NCBI GenBank assembly: GCA_032716605.1 | Contig: CM064481.1 | Span: 17,230,811 to 17,294,810 of the forward strand | Direction: 5' to 3' | Length of the DNA: 64,000 nt | From: Paralithodes platypus | Lineage: Eukaryota; Arthropoda; Malacostraca; Decapoda; Lithodidae | Shown here: piece by piece, positions 11,645 through 21,779 of the stretch | Layout: the number at the start of each line of letters is the position of its first letter | Numbering within the stretch: position 1 is the stretch's first letter | Position numbers and translations under genes: made by a program | Notes under the pieces: generated by a model | The model's input: only the letters and a program-made list of their open reading frames with translations | Told to the model about the DNA's origin: nothing | Databases searched by the model: none

Positions 11645-13042
11645 TTAGACAAAAAAACGAGCATTACCAATTTTGTCAACACTATCATCAACCCGAGGAA
11701 GAGGATATGGGTTAGTTGGAGTCAAACCGTTTAACCTACGGAAATCAATACAAAAGCGTACCTTGCCATCTGGCTTAGGCTGCAGTGTTACGGGGGAAGT
11801 CCACTTAACTGTGCCTTTCTCTATCAACCCTCTACCGAGCATATACTCCAACTCATCCCTCAGAGCTGGTAGTTTTATGGGGGGCACACGGTACGGGATT
11901 GACTTAAAGGGTAGATGGTCCCCCACGTCAACATCATGCATAGCCTGAGTAGTGAGGCCTGGGTGTTCAGCAAATACAGTGGGGTATGAACCGAACAACT
12001 GACGGATAGCATCAAACTGCGGCTCAGGCAAATGAGCTATAGCCTCGTCAGCCCTAAGGCTCGAGTTCCCCGCCCACTGATCCGCTGAAACATGTTGATC
12101 CCAGCTATCCTCCTCTGAAGCTTGACTGCCCCCCTCTCCTTCTCCACCACGGCCGCAACAAGCCAACACAGGGACAGTGAGAGGCTCAGAGGGGCGCCTC
12201 ACATACTCTTTAATAAGGTTCACGTGACATAACTGGTTCTTTTTCCTCCTGCCTGGAGTGGCAACAAGGTAATCTAAGTCTGAAATTTTTTCTACAATTT
12301 TATAAGGTCCAGTGTACTTCGCAGAGAGGGGGTTACCAACCAAAGGCAACAAAATTAATACCTCTTGTCCTACAGTGAACTTCCGGAGCCTCACTTTGCG
12401 ATCATACCTGTCCTTCATCAAAGCTTGTGATTCTGTCAAATTTCTACCTGCCATCTCCAGACTCTTAAGCATGCGCTCACGGCTTTCAAGCACATACTTT
12501 AATAATGGACAAGGCTGCACAGTCCCCTCCCAAATTTCTTTCAGCATGTTAACGGGGCCCCTGACACGGTGTCCAAAAATCAGCTCGTTTGGACTAAATC
12601 CCAGGCTCTCACCAGGTACCTCCCGAGCAGCAAACAGCACATAAGGCAATCCAAGATCCCAATCCATACCGTTGTCAGCACAATAACACCTGAGCATACT
12701 TTTAAGTGTAGCATGCCACCGCTCAAGCACCCCTTGACTCTCAGGGTGATACGCTGACGATACTACTGCTCGTATCCCATGCTGTTGCATTGTTTGCTTG
12801 AACATGTTGGAGGTGAAATTAGATCCCTGATCAGACTGAATCTCCTCCGGGTACCCGTACCTTGAGAAGTACCACAACAAGTTACTGACTACCGTCTTAG
12901 CCATTCCATTTTTCATAGGGTATGCATCGGGGTATCTAGTGGCAACATCCATTATGGTTAACAAAAATTTATTTCCAGCCTTAGTGGGAAGGAGTGGACC
13001 AACCATGTCAACAATAATTTTACTAAAGGGTGGCCCAATCAC
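11645..13042 (-). pseudogene. pol: Integrase core and N-terminal RT, Gypsy copy B
   Basis: A 465-codon open frame. The first ~150 residues are the integrase catalytic core with the DDE residues visible in IIVDMVGPL, QSDQGSNFTSN and GVLERWHAT. Then comes a C-terminal integrase region with a chromodomain-like position but no clear chromodomain (KYTGPYKIVEKI, a GPY/F-type motif). A linker and the RT N-terminus follow (WTSPVTLQPKPDGKVRFCID and RRLNGLTPTNPYPLPR). Integrase and RT joined in this order in one frame is direct evidence for the Gmr1 arrangement. The start is arbitrary: the true protein continues from the upstream frame across a one-base deletion. Confidence 0.88.
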
Positions 13043-14151
13043 AGAATAGGGTGTAACGGAGCCTTAGGAATAACTTGGTTCGGTTTCCCGACACGTTGAC
13101 AAATATCACATGAGTTTATCCATGACTGCACATGAGACTTCATCCCCGGCCACCAAAACAATTTCCCCAAAGCCGCCACCGTTTTTCTCACCCCTAGATG
13201 TCCTGCCAGTGGTGTGTCATGCGCCAACCTCAGTAGGCTATCCCTGCACTCCCGTGGCACCACCAACTGGTCCACTACTCCGGACCTCTTTTGCCAACTA
13301 CGTTTAGGGTCTTGAAAACGCCTATAGAGGATGCCTTCTAAATAAAAAAAATCTCCTGGCTGTGCATCGCCGTCCTCGTCGAGCTCTACAGCTCCATTAG
13401 CACACGTTTGGAGCTCAGGGTCCTCTAGTTGCAACCGACGTATATCTGAGGGTGCCAAGCGATCTAACTGCTCCCGGAGCAATGCATAACCTTCCCCGAT
13501 ACTGGGCTGCTCCCTCTGTCTCTCTCGATGTACATAACGTTGCTGTCGTGGAGACTCGTCATGCCCAGCCTCGTCCCTCTCGATGACAGGCCCAGGGGCT
13601 ACTCCAGAATTAAGTAATGGTGCTAATACTGAATCACCCAGGAGAGCCGCCGAGTCAAAACTCTTAAAACCAACTCCAGCTTTAGCCTCCTCCTGTTGAT
13701 CGTTCCTCCGCTGGTCTGAAGACGGAGGACTAGGCTGTGATACTTTAGCTGCCCGAGCTCGGGTGACAACACACGCCATGGGTAGTGTCTGGCACCGCTC
13801 GACCCACTCTTGCTCTTCCCTACTCACGTCGGCCGGCCTCTCGGCAACGACTAAGGGTAGAACCTCAGAAGCGGGCATTGCAAAGTCGTTGCCGAGAAGA
13901 AGGTCGACGCCCTCCACTGGCAGTTTCTCCACAATCCCGACATCCAATTCACGTGCCACACCATCCACCTCCAACTCCAACCGCACCAGCGGGTATGACC
14001 GAGTTGCATTAATACCCTGCACCACTACCACCCGAGCCGCGTTTATAGGGTAGCCAGTCAAGTTTTTCATCAGAGTCTGGGAAGCGCCTGTATCACGCAA
14101 GACCTCTACTCCATGCTTGCGGGGCGCAAGCATGGAGCCCACATCACGCAA
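13039..14151 (-). pseudogene. pol: Aspartic protease and integrase zinc domain, Gypsy copy B
   Basis: 370 codons. The protease active site DTGAS is at about residues 20-24, with the second conserved box DLLLGNDF near residue 95. A long linker follows. At the C-terminus is the HHCC zinc domain of integrase (HDTPLAGHLGVRKT, then CDICQ). The frame stops four bases into the integrase core frame. Copy A has one extra C at this point, which would keep the frame, so copy B seems to have lost a base. It overlaps the end of gag by 46 bp, suggesting frameshift or readthrough expression in an intact relative. Confidence 0.85.
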
Positions 14152-15755
14152 CCCCGCCCTCTATGGTCGCAAAAAACATCCTGAGCAGGGTTCGAGCCTC
14201 CCAGGTGCTTCTGCATTGGCTGTGCCTCAGCCTCTGACGAACTGCCCCGGGCAAACTCAGATGACTTCGGAGACACACTAATGTTGCAGGCCAAAGACAC
14301 AGCTGCTGTAGGTGGTTTGCTAGGACAGACTCTTGCAAAGTGCCCCTTTTCATGACAATGATAACACTCCAACTCCCCTTTGGGCTTCCCTTGGTACTGG
14401 GAAGGGCCCGGCCCCTTCTTAAATGGGACGGTGCTAGTCTTGTGGTCAGTCTTGGTATCATGGCTCTTGTACTTGTTTGCATAAGGTATATCACTAACTC
14501 GGGGGGGTGGGGCGTCACGCCCCTTGTTACCTGCCTCACTACGCTGGGCAGACCCGCACCCACGAATTAGTGATAGCCGGAGGTTAGCCATCTCAGCTGC
14601 CTCCTGTAGAGTTTTTGGGTTCTTTTCTTTAATAGTTAAAGTCATTTCTGCACCAGTACACTTATAAAACTGCTCGAGCAGAAACAGCTCAGTCAACTGT
14701 TCTGCCGTCTCAGCTTTCTCAGAACGTGTCCAGTTTTTAAGTGCATCTTTTAAGTCCCGGGCATGTTCAAGAAAGGTCGCCTCCCTAGTCTTTGTAACAC
14801 CCCGAAACTTCAATCGATATGTTTCCGGTTGCAACTCGTATGCCCGTAGGACAGCTCTCTTCAATTCTGGGTAGTCAATGCAAGACTCTAAAGGCAGTGC
14901 ATCATAAGCCTTCAGACCCTTACCCGTAAGTCTTGAGGAGACTAGAGCTGCCCACTTCTCTTCAGGCCAATTATGCTCCCTACACTTCTTCTCAAAACGA
15001 TTAAAAAATTCTGTGACTTCAGTTTCACTAAATACCGGCACCAATTTGACTAATTGGGCCAAGGACTGTTCTCTTACTTGGCCCTCACGGCCCATCCGAG
15101 TCCCTGTCGACTCTGCACGAGTCTTATCTAAATCTAATTTAGCACAATATTTCTCTGAGTCGTACCTAAGCTCAGCCTCATGCCTCCTGGTCTCATCCTC
15201 TTGCCTCCTAACCTCAATCTCATGCCTCCTAGTCTCATTCTCCTGCTTCCTAGCCTCAATCTTAGCAAGCTCAAGTCTAAATACCATATCTGGAGACAGG
15301 CAGGAAGAGGGAGCTGCCACTACTGAAGGAGGGGGGGCAAAAACTGGGGAACCACCATGTGCACCACCCGAGGGCACTCCAATCTGCCAATTCTCATCCC
15401 TCTGTGGGAGAGTGCTAACCTCCGGTAACTGAGTGGACGGCACTGTGGGAGTCGAGTGAGAGGGGATCTGGGGAGGAACCCCCCCAAACGCCCTCTCCTC
15501 CGAAACCCCATGTCGCCCACGCAACACCCAGGAAATCAGCTCCCCCTTGGACATCCCTACTACATTGGAAATGCCCAAAACCTTGGCTATCAGGTGCAAG
15601 CCACAAACATCCACCCCAGTCAGCCTCTCCTCCGTCACGTGGTACCGCTTACTCACAAAAACTCTAGCATCCTCCTCACTGGTTACTAACGGCACACCTT
15701 CAAATGACATCTCTCTCTCATCGTCAGTGCTAATGCACGACATACTGAAGTCCAC
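14106..15755 (-). CDS. gag: Gag with SCAN-like capsid and zinc knuckle, Gypsy copy B
   Basis: 549 uninterrupted codons. Residues ~1-100 are an N-terminal region. About 160-200 is a charged repeat of RRHE/RRQE type that could form a coiled coil. About 245-395 is the capsid, including FFNRFEKKCREHNWPEEKW and LFLLEQFYKC, which resembles the SCAN domain known to derive from Gmr1-like capsids. A CCHC zinc knuckle CYHCHEKGHFARVC lies near residue 465. The product would package element RNA in virus-like particles. It starts 180 bp inside the primer-binding site. This is the only full-length frame in the Gypsy tandem. Confidence 0.88.
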   Translation of the reverse strand: MDFSMSCISTDDEREMSFEGVPLVTSEEDARVFVSKRYHVTEERLTGVDVCGLHLIAKVLGISNVVGMSKGELISWVLRGRHGVSEERAFGGVPPQIPSHSTPTVPSTQLPEVSTLPQRDENWQIGVPSGGAHGGSPVFAPPPSVVAAPSSCLSPDMVFRLELAKIEARKQENETRRHEIEVRRQEDETRRHEAELRYDSEKYCAKLDLDKTRAESTGTRMGREGQVREQSLAQLVKLVPVFSETEVTEFFNRFEKKCREHNWPEEKWAALVSSRLTGKGLKAYDALPLESCIDYPELKRAVLRAYELQPETYRLKFRGVTKTREATFLEHARDLKDALKNWTRSEKAETAEQLTELFLLEQFYKCTGAEMTLTIKEKNPKTLQEAAEMANLRLSLIRGCGSAQRSEAGNKGRDAPPPRVSDIPYANKYKSHDTKTDHKTSTVPFKKGPGPSQYQGKPKGELECYHCHEKGHFARVCPSKPPTAAVSLACNISVSPKSSEFARGSSSEAEAQPMQKHLGGSNPAQDVFCDHRGRGCVMWAPCLRPASME

Positions 15756-15936
15756 AAAAAAATTCTCGAGACAAAAGTGTTAAACTTCCTATGCAAGCAC
15801 TAATTACTAAATTAACTGGAGTCTCTTAAATGCTTTACTAATTGCCATCCAAAAAAAATATTCTTCAATATGCACGCTAAAATACAAACAAACAAATGTT
15901 GTACAACTCTGCAAAAATGTATACTGTTCACAAAAT

Positions 15937-15953
15937 CCTAAGCAAGGTCGCCA
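15937..15953 (-). other. Primer-binding site of Gypsy copy B
   Basis: Two bases inside the LTR end, the element's sense strand reads TGGCGACCTTGCTTAGG. The first eight bases, TGGCGACC, are those of the tRNA-Arg-type primer site used by mdg1/412-class Gypsy elements. The same site is present next to the shared LTR for copy A with one extra G (TGGCGACCC). The exact primer tRNA cannot be confirmed without the host tRNA set. Confidence 0.6.
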
Positions 15954-15955
15954 TT

Positions 15956-18198
15956 TGTTACGACCTGGCACTCGGGTACACAAGGGCTCTCAATCAGGAC
16001 TCGAATACGGCTCGCTGCCACAACGGAAACACACGATCCCAACCCCTGAGTACTGCCAGCCGAACAAAAAACACCAATACCCTCCAGAGTTCAATCTGCT
16101 ATAACGGGGTATACAAGAACTCGGTACTAGTGTTCAACAACAGACTAATAAAGAGACAGGAATTATCTAGTCTGGTCAACAATCAAACAATGAAGTAAGA
16201 AACAACAACACCAAAGAATAGTGTTGGCCGAAGCCGAAGTAATCCACCCTTGACTAAGAACTTAAGAAGTCCTCCACCCTCTACTTCAGATCGGCACTAT
16301 TACGTTACGTTAATTAATAGTCCTTAAGCATCGAGCAAGGAATCTTCTGAAAAAAGTTAGATGCTTCTCGGATGCTCGTAAGAAGTACGTATCGGATTTT
16401 GAACAGTAATTCAATAAGCAAAAACACTGGCAATTAAATACTATTAAAGGTTTAAATTGGCATAAGAATAATTAAAAGAATATGCAATAGTAAATGGCAA
16501 ACATTAAAAAGAAGTACTCCGCAAATGCAACGGCAATAGCCTACTCGGATTGTGCTCGTGGGCCACTAATCACTAAAGTAGCCAAGCGTGCAACACATGA
16601 AATCAATAGTGCATAAACAATATCATACATAAGGAAAGCTTCAATACTACAGTAGGGTCTCACATAAAACGAGTATATGGTTGATAAACGAGGGCGTTTT
16701 ATGCGATTTCGTTTTATGTGAACACAGCATTTTGGTAGCCCAATATCGTCAATGTTCACTGGAAGCGTAAATTTCCGTCAGGAGCGTACGATATTTTGTA
16801 CGTTTTGTACGATATTTCGGCGTTCTATATGAAAGCGTACGATATTTCGTAAGTTTTGTACGATATTTCGGCGCTCTATACGAAAACTCCTCGGATTTGC
16901 CCCACTTTGACGGCGGACTCGTTTTATGTGATCACATTCGTTCTGATCGAAAATTAAATATTAATATTTTAGGTCGGTCGTTTTAATCGAGACTCGTTTT
17001 ATGCGAACACGTTTTATGCGGGACCCTACTGTATTCTGTATCTACTAATCGAGTAAAGTCTAGCTGGGGTACTGTGGGCAAAAGGTAGCAGTGACTGAGC
17101 AAAAACGGCTCGTAGCCTAGCGAAGTCCTCACAACTGTTTAAAGTATTACGTTAAAACTAACAAGTGCACTTTGAGAAATCCAGATCCCTTGTATCTGGT
17201 TTTCTCCCGGCTCCTTGACAAAGTAAAAACAAACTGTTAATAAAATACAGGGTGGTTAGGCTCTTGCCCTCACACACTGTAAATTATTAACTCAACACAG
17301 TCAGCCGCGAAGACAACCTAGGCTTCACTGAACCGAAACGAGTATGCAGGTTTATCGCTTAACCACTGCATCAAACAACAACTCGTAACACAGAAAAGCC
17401 TTACCCCAGTCTAGCATTACCTAGACTAGCAGAAAACTAATATAATAATAATAACACACAGGGAAATGCATATACAAGTGCAACAAACATAAATCAATCC
17501 TATTCTAAGTTAACCCTTCCAAAATAGGCTATCTAATAGGCAAGTCTCTAGTGAGAACTCAAGCGATAATACGTTGGCTGACTAGCTCTGCACCAATGGG
17601 ACCATGGAAGTTAAACAGGCAGGGAAAAGAGGAGATAAGAATGTAAGGTAGTAGAGAAAGTTCACATCAGTCAGAAGAATATATATAGTTAGCAAGGGAA
17701 ATGAGAAGTCGCTCTGCCTAATGAGTTCTGATGAAAAAATGGCTAGACTTCCCTTTTTATACCCGGCCCTCTAGTGAGCCCAACGTGAACTACTAAGGAC
17801 CGCCCACTGACAATCATTACGTAATTTCTCTCTCTCCTCTGGGATAGACAAAGGCTCCCCTAGCACTGAGGGGAGGGGGGGGGGGGGGGAGTGCTAGTGA
17901 GTTAGGCCCACCTCCCGCATGGCGCACCCACTGACCCCCAACTGTGGCTGCTGCTTCTCCCATCATTACAAATAAGTTTTACCCACAATACTTATAACTA
18001 ATGATATAAAATAGAACTCGTTGACTCAGATGAAAACAAAATACATATTCATATTACTTATAGTACAACGGCTCACATGAACTAAGTTAGGAAACTCTAC
18101 ATAGACTACAGCCAAAGTTCCTGCCCTGACGATCCTAGCGAGAGTGGGGCATGACTAGGCGTTCTGTACAGCATGCTCACACGTGGACATGCGTCACA
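15956..18198 (-). repeat. 5' LTR of Gypsy copy B, interrupted by a 382-bp MITE
   Basis: Starts TGTTACGACC and ends GCGTCACA like the shared LTR. Without the inserted MITE and duplicated TA it is 1859 bp, against 1854 bp for the shared LTR, and nearly identical. After 18198 the sequence (CCATAATCAG) is unrelated to the polypurine tract seen in the other LTRs, so this is the outer end of the whole tandem. The TATA box for gag-pol is at 17756-17761. Confidence 0.88.
16650..17031 (+). mobile_element. pogo/Tigger-like MITE, family T1, copy 1 (382 bp)
   Basis: Ends are CAGTAGGGTCTCACATAAAA and, reverse-complemented, CAGTAGGGTCCCGCATAAAA, flanked by TA on both sides. The uninterrupted site exists in the shared LTR (CAATACTATTCTG), proving a TA duplication. 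The interior has two ~51-bp units rich in TACGATATTTCG and repeated CGTTTTATGCG near both ends. No transposase frame. It is the same length as copies at 28527-28908 and 47733-48114. Confidence 0.9.
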
Positions 18199-19949
18199 CC
18201 ATAATCAGCACGTCGACGGAGTAAGTGTAGAGAATGTCCAATAAGAACCAGGGAATGAGCATGGGGAAACAGGAACACACATGCAAACCGGTATCCGTAC
18301 TCACCCTAAACCGGGAGCACAGAGGTAGGCGAGTAGGGCGGGCGAGGTGGAAGAACACTAGCAGAACCTGCAAAGATGGAGAAAGTGTTAACCACCACTC
18401 AACATCTTACATGCAGGGCCTATAACACCAGTAAAGTGCACACACCAATATAGTTTCAGGCAACAAGATGACCTAAAAAAGGTCAACAGTGAAAACCAAC
18501 TATTTCCGCAAATTTGCGGGCCTATTGAGGCATAACCGTACCGACACAACCCTCCCGCAAATTTGCGGGACCCCCCAGCGATCTCCGCAAATTTGCGGGG
18601 AGCCGAAACGTCCCAGAGGACCGAATCGAGCTCCCGCAAATTTGCGGGACCGGCCGAGATGGTCCGGCGCCGAAAAAGCGAGAGGAGCGTCTAGGGAATA
18701 CCAAAAGAGGCCACAAAAATGCATCATCTCCTTAAGAACTTCAAGCTTGGATGGCCATCAAGCTGAGCAGTGTCTTCCTTGATACATAATCCTAACTCAA
18801 CCGGTAAAGGGAGAGGCAAGGAAGACACACCAGGGGAGAGGAGGCACATCCCCCAGGAACCACCCAACCCACAGAGAGAGAGCAAAGCCCATGAGGAAAA
18901 GTGGCAGGAAGGGTGGCTTAGCACAAACAGGGGTACCCCTGGAATATCACGAACCACCTGTCGCCCAGGCCCTTGAGACACAGTGAAGGCTCGAAAGGGG
19001 GGACTCGGGAATAACGCTATAATGCGGCCGACACAAACTCTACAAACAGCACCGCCACCATCGAAATCTCAGATTGTTTACCAAACGTTACACCTTAGGC
19101 TATGAAAAAATGAAAACTCATAGGGGCATAGCAATTCCTGAATGAGAAAATGAGCTAGGCTAAAATAAGCTAAAAGCTAAACTATGCCCAGACTAACAGG
19201 AAAAAGAATATGAAAAGAGAAAGAATGAAAAACATACACGAGGAACGCCAGGCGCCCCCGTACCTTCGGTAGGCTATTTCCACACGCGTCTCCATTTGAC
19301 ACACTTAGGAGCCCATTTACGTGTCCCTAGATCACGTAACATCTGTCTAACAAAGCCGAAACGAACCTAAACAGGGTGAATTGAAAGGAGCACAACAAAA
19401 GCGGACTCAAACAATGGAGGCGCGTGAAAAAATGATAACAAGAGAGGGTCGCTCATGCGCACGTTCGGCAGGGATCTGCACATGACAGAACACAGGATGG
19501 GCCTTAAGCGGTAACTAAGGTAAACCCCTTTTTCTTCTCTTCTATGCTTTTTTCACCTTCGGTGGTAGTTTTGGTTAATGTACAACGTCTCCTAGAGCAA
19601 GATAAGGAGTAGACTCTTAGACGTTTTCTTTTTAACCGCGGTTGGAATGACGACATAGCAGTCAAAATAGACAAGTCGTCATTGCAATTAGGTTAATAGC
19701 CTTGACGTTGGATTTGCCAAGACTACTAACAAATTAGGCTACACAATACTCGATTACATTTCTGGGAAATGTTTAACGTAAAGATAATTAACTTTATTCT
19801 TTTTTACAAATTAGTAGCACATAATAGACTACACAATTCTCAATTACATTTCTGAGGAATGTTTAACGTAAGGGGAATTAAGATTGTTTAAGTGTTATTC
19901 AAACTTTATTATTTTTTACGTAGATATATAATTTTATTATATTAATTAT
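18199..19949. other. Unassigned region right of the Gypsy tandem
   Basis: No family-like protein frame, RNA gene or transposon end recognised. It contains the CG-rich palindrome cluster at 18506-18648 and, at 19739-19880, a direct repeat of about 55 bp with 90-bp spacing (CTACACAATA / CTACACAATT, each followed by ATTACATTTCTG and GTTTAACGTAA). The last part may be the 5' untranslated region of the DIRS element that follows. Confidence 0.5.
18506..18648. repeat. Cluster of four CCCGCAAATTTGCGGG palindromes
   Basis: Perfect 14-16 bp palindromes at 18506-18519, 18554-18569, 18585-18598 and 18633-18648. Centre spacings are 49, 30 and 49 bp, so the arrangement is symmetrical. The surrounding DNA is CG-rich and differs between units, so this is not a simple tandem repeat. 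It looks like an array of binding sites for a dimeric protein, or the subterminal repeats of an unrecognised transposon. Confidence 0.7.
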
Positions 19950-20059
19950 TTCAGCCTAGCGTGTCCTTATGAGCATTGATTCTTGACATTTTTCTCACAC
20001 AGGTTCGAAAGTGAAACACCTAGGAAGATTAATATCTCTGTGGTGGTGAGGAGGTAATC

Positions 20060-20346
20060 ATGGATAAGAGTATTTTCTCTTTCGGTGCGGCTCGGGGCTG
20101 TCAAAGTTTAGCGATTATAGGGCACTTACTCGGCGTAAGGTGTGTCCCTTACCTAGACCATTCGAGAGGTCGGTGGTTATCAAAAGCTTGTCCCAAATTT
20201 TCAGCCCTCCACAATACCTTGATTAACAATGAAGATAGTCGATGTAAGGCTATCCTTCAACATATTAAAAATTTGAATATGTAACATATTGTAAGACAAT
20301 GGCTCATAAATCCCTCCAGTTAGATGATCAAACTCTTGAGGATTCA
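20060..20346 (+). pseudogene. DIRS copy 1 gag-like N-terminal piece
   Basis: Shares a spaced Cys/basic pattern with the copy 2 protein at 45994-46467: C-P-LDHSRGRWLSKAC here against CVKCLDRSRGIWVTKKC there. After a frame change the line AHKSLQLDDQTLEDSL parallels AHKALKCDDEALWDYL in copy 2. The frame then breaks at a TTAA where another element is inserted (20351). Function in the family is presumed nucleocapsid-like; the Cys pattern suggests zinc binding. Confidence 0.6.
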
Positions 20347-20350
20347 TTAA

Positions 20351-21176
20351 CCCGGCAACTGCTGGAAGACTCTTAAGAGTTTCCCCGGGTGACTGCTGGA
20401 AGTCTCTTAAGAGTCTGGGAGAAAAAAAAATCCATTTAAAACACCCCAAAAAAATTGTTTTTGCCCCTGGGCCATGCCAAATATCACTCCTCCACCTCCC
20501 CTCCTTCCCCACTTTCCTCACCTCCTTCAGTTATCACCTATTTTCCCTGTTATTCCCTTATTCTGTGGTCTATTTTCGTGCTAACATTAGCGAGTTGGTA
20601 GCAGGGCATTGTCATCACTGTTACCAAGCATGGGAAAGAGCGAGAGAGAGACTATTGTGTAACAGTGTCTCTCCAGACAAGGGGAGGGGAGGAGGGGAGG
20701 GAGGTTGCCTCAGCCATACATAATGTAACATCCGGCCTGTATCGCCGATTTTGACCATCCAAACGCTGTTTCCACTTGTTTTATTGATGTAACAGGTTAA
20801 CCCTCTCACATCCTTATGACGCAGAGGTTGCCAGATTAGCAATAAGAAATAGATTACTCTCACTCTTATAATTACCTCTCCAAAATTAGTTTTCTGCCCA
20901 CAGCTAACTCAAAGACAACTGCAGAGGTTGAAGTAAATAAATTAAAGGTTTATAAATACCCCTGACGGTAACAAAGGCTTTAAAGTATCCCTAATAGGCT
21001 AAAAAATTGCGTCAGGATGTGAGAGGGTTAATACCTTTATAATCAACCTATAATAGGCGCATATGGATAAGTATTAATGCTATTTATGGTAAAATAACGA
21101 TGTTAGTGATGGGAACAGCTCAAATACGTCAGCACAGGAGTGTGGTGTCTCATACCCCCCATGCGCACTTTTTAGG
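20351..21176. mobile_element. TTAA-flanked insertion in DIRS gag (piggyBac-like MITE candidate)
   Basis: Flanked by TTAA at 20347-20350 and 21177-21180. Removing it rejoins the gag-like frame (LEDSL to a Ser-rich segment), as in copy 2. The left end has two near-repeats of ACTGCTGGAAG followed by CTCTTAAGAG, an arrangement like piggyBac subterminal repeats. The right end does not match the left well, so the terminal inverted repeat is weak. It contains a smaller TTAA element. Confidence 0.45.
20801..21027. mobile_element. piggyBac-like MITE (227 bp), nested
   Basis: Flanked by TTAA at 20797-20800 and 21028-21031. Inverted ends: CCCTCTCACATCCTTATGAC on the left and CCCTCTCACATCCTGACGCA on the right (reverse-complemented), so 14 bases match perfectly. 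There is no coding capacity. It sits inside the larger TTAA-flanked segment. Confidence 0.85.
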
Positions 21177-21180
21177 TTAA

Positions 21181-21546
21181 TGAGTTCAGTTATTACCTTA
21201 CCCCTTCCGGGATCTTCTTCGGAAGACACTTCCTCCCGCCACCGAAAGAGACCTCGGACCAAAACCCCCGTCAGATGACCAGGAGGCTCAGAGGTCCCGC
21301 TCGTACTTTGACTCCGCAGTAGCCACCGGGGACAAGTCAAAGTCGAGCCGGCATAAGACGTCCTCCTCATCAAGAAGGAAGACAGCTAAGGACCCGTCAA
21401 AATCAAGACAGAAATCCTCAGCGAAAAGAGAGACATCAAGAGACACATCTAGGCAGTCTCAGGCTATTCCCCCCAATTTCCTATTCCCCATAACCCTACA
21501 AAACATGGTTAAAGTTTTCACATTTCATCTTTGCCTAGTACTTGCG
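21181..21546 (+). pseudogene. DIRS copy 1 gag-like, Ser/Arg-rich segment
   Basis: Encodes Ser/Arg/Lys-rich sequence (SSSEDTSSRHRKRPRT and similar) matching in character and position the copy 2 segment at 45673-45987 (HSRSRSRSPHRQARQSS). Frame is broken. It ends at ACACC (21547-21551), the target duplication of LINE-A. Confidence 0.5.
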
Positions 21547-21779
21547 ACACCTCGGTTGGGTTACCTTCTTAGGAAGGTAATCAAGTCGTACCCCACCTGC
21601 TCGTGGTGACCTCGCAAACACCCATTTCTATTTATTTTTCCAATTATTCTTTTTTCAAGATAGGGTGACACAAACGGGGGCGGCGCTACCTGGGTTTATC
21701 CCAGGTAGTAGTTTAATTTTACTGTAATTTTATCAAGTGTTTTGTATATTTTTAATTGTAGACTACATAAATATAAACA

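Larger units (their letters stand above)
10258..15955 (-). mobile_element. Gmr1-like Ty3/Gypsy retrotransposon, copy B internal region
   Basis: 5.7 kb between two LTRs. In sense order: primer-binding site, gag, aspartic protease, integrase (zinc domain then DDE core), reverse transcriptase, RNase H, polypurine tract. Integrase before RT is the order of Gmr1-like elements and of Copia, not of ordinary Ty3/Gypsy, although the RT and integrase are Gypsy-like. No envelope frame is present. The frames are interrupted by small indels (near 13040, 11645 and 11460) and one nonsense codon (10976-10978), so this copy is not directly coding for a full polyprotein, though it is recent by the standard of its neighbours. 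Confidence 0.85.

Noticed and set aside
2365..15955. Envelope gene in the Gypsy copies
   Set aside because: No frame with signal peptide and membrane anchor between RNase H and the LTR; the space is about 380 bp.
18724..18981. Leu/Ser-rich minus-strand frame as a gene
   Set aside because: No family similarity, no splice context, composition explained by GC-rich sequence.
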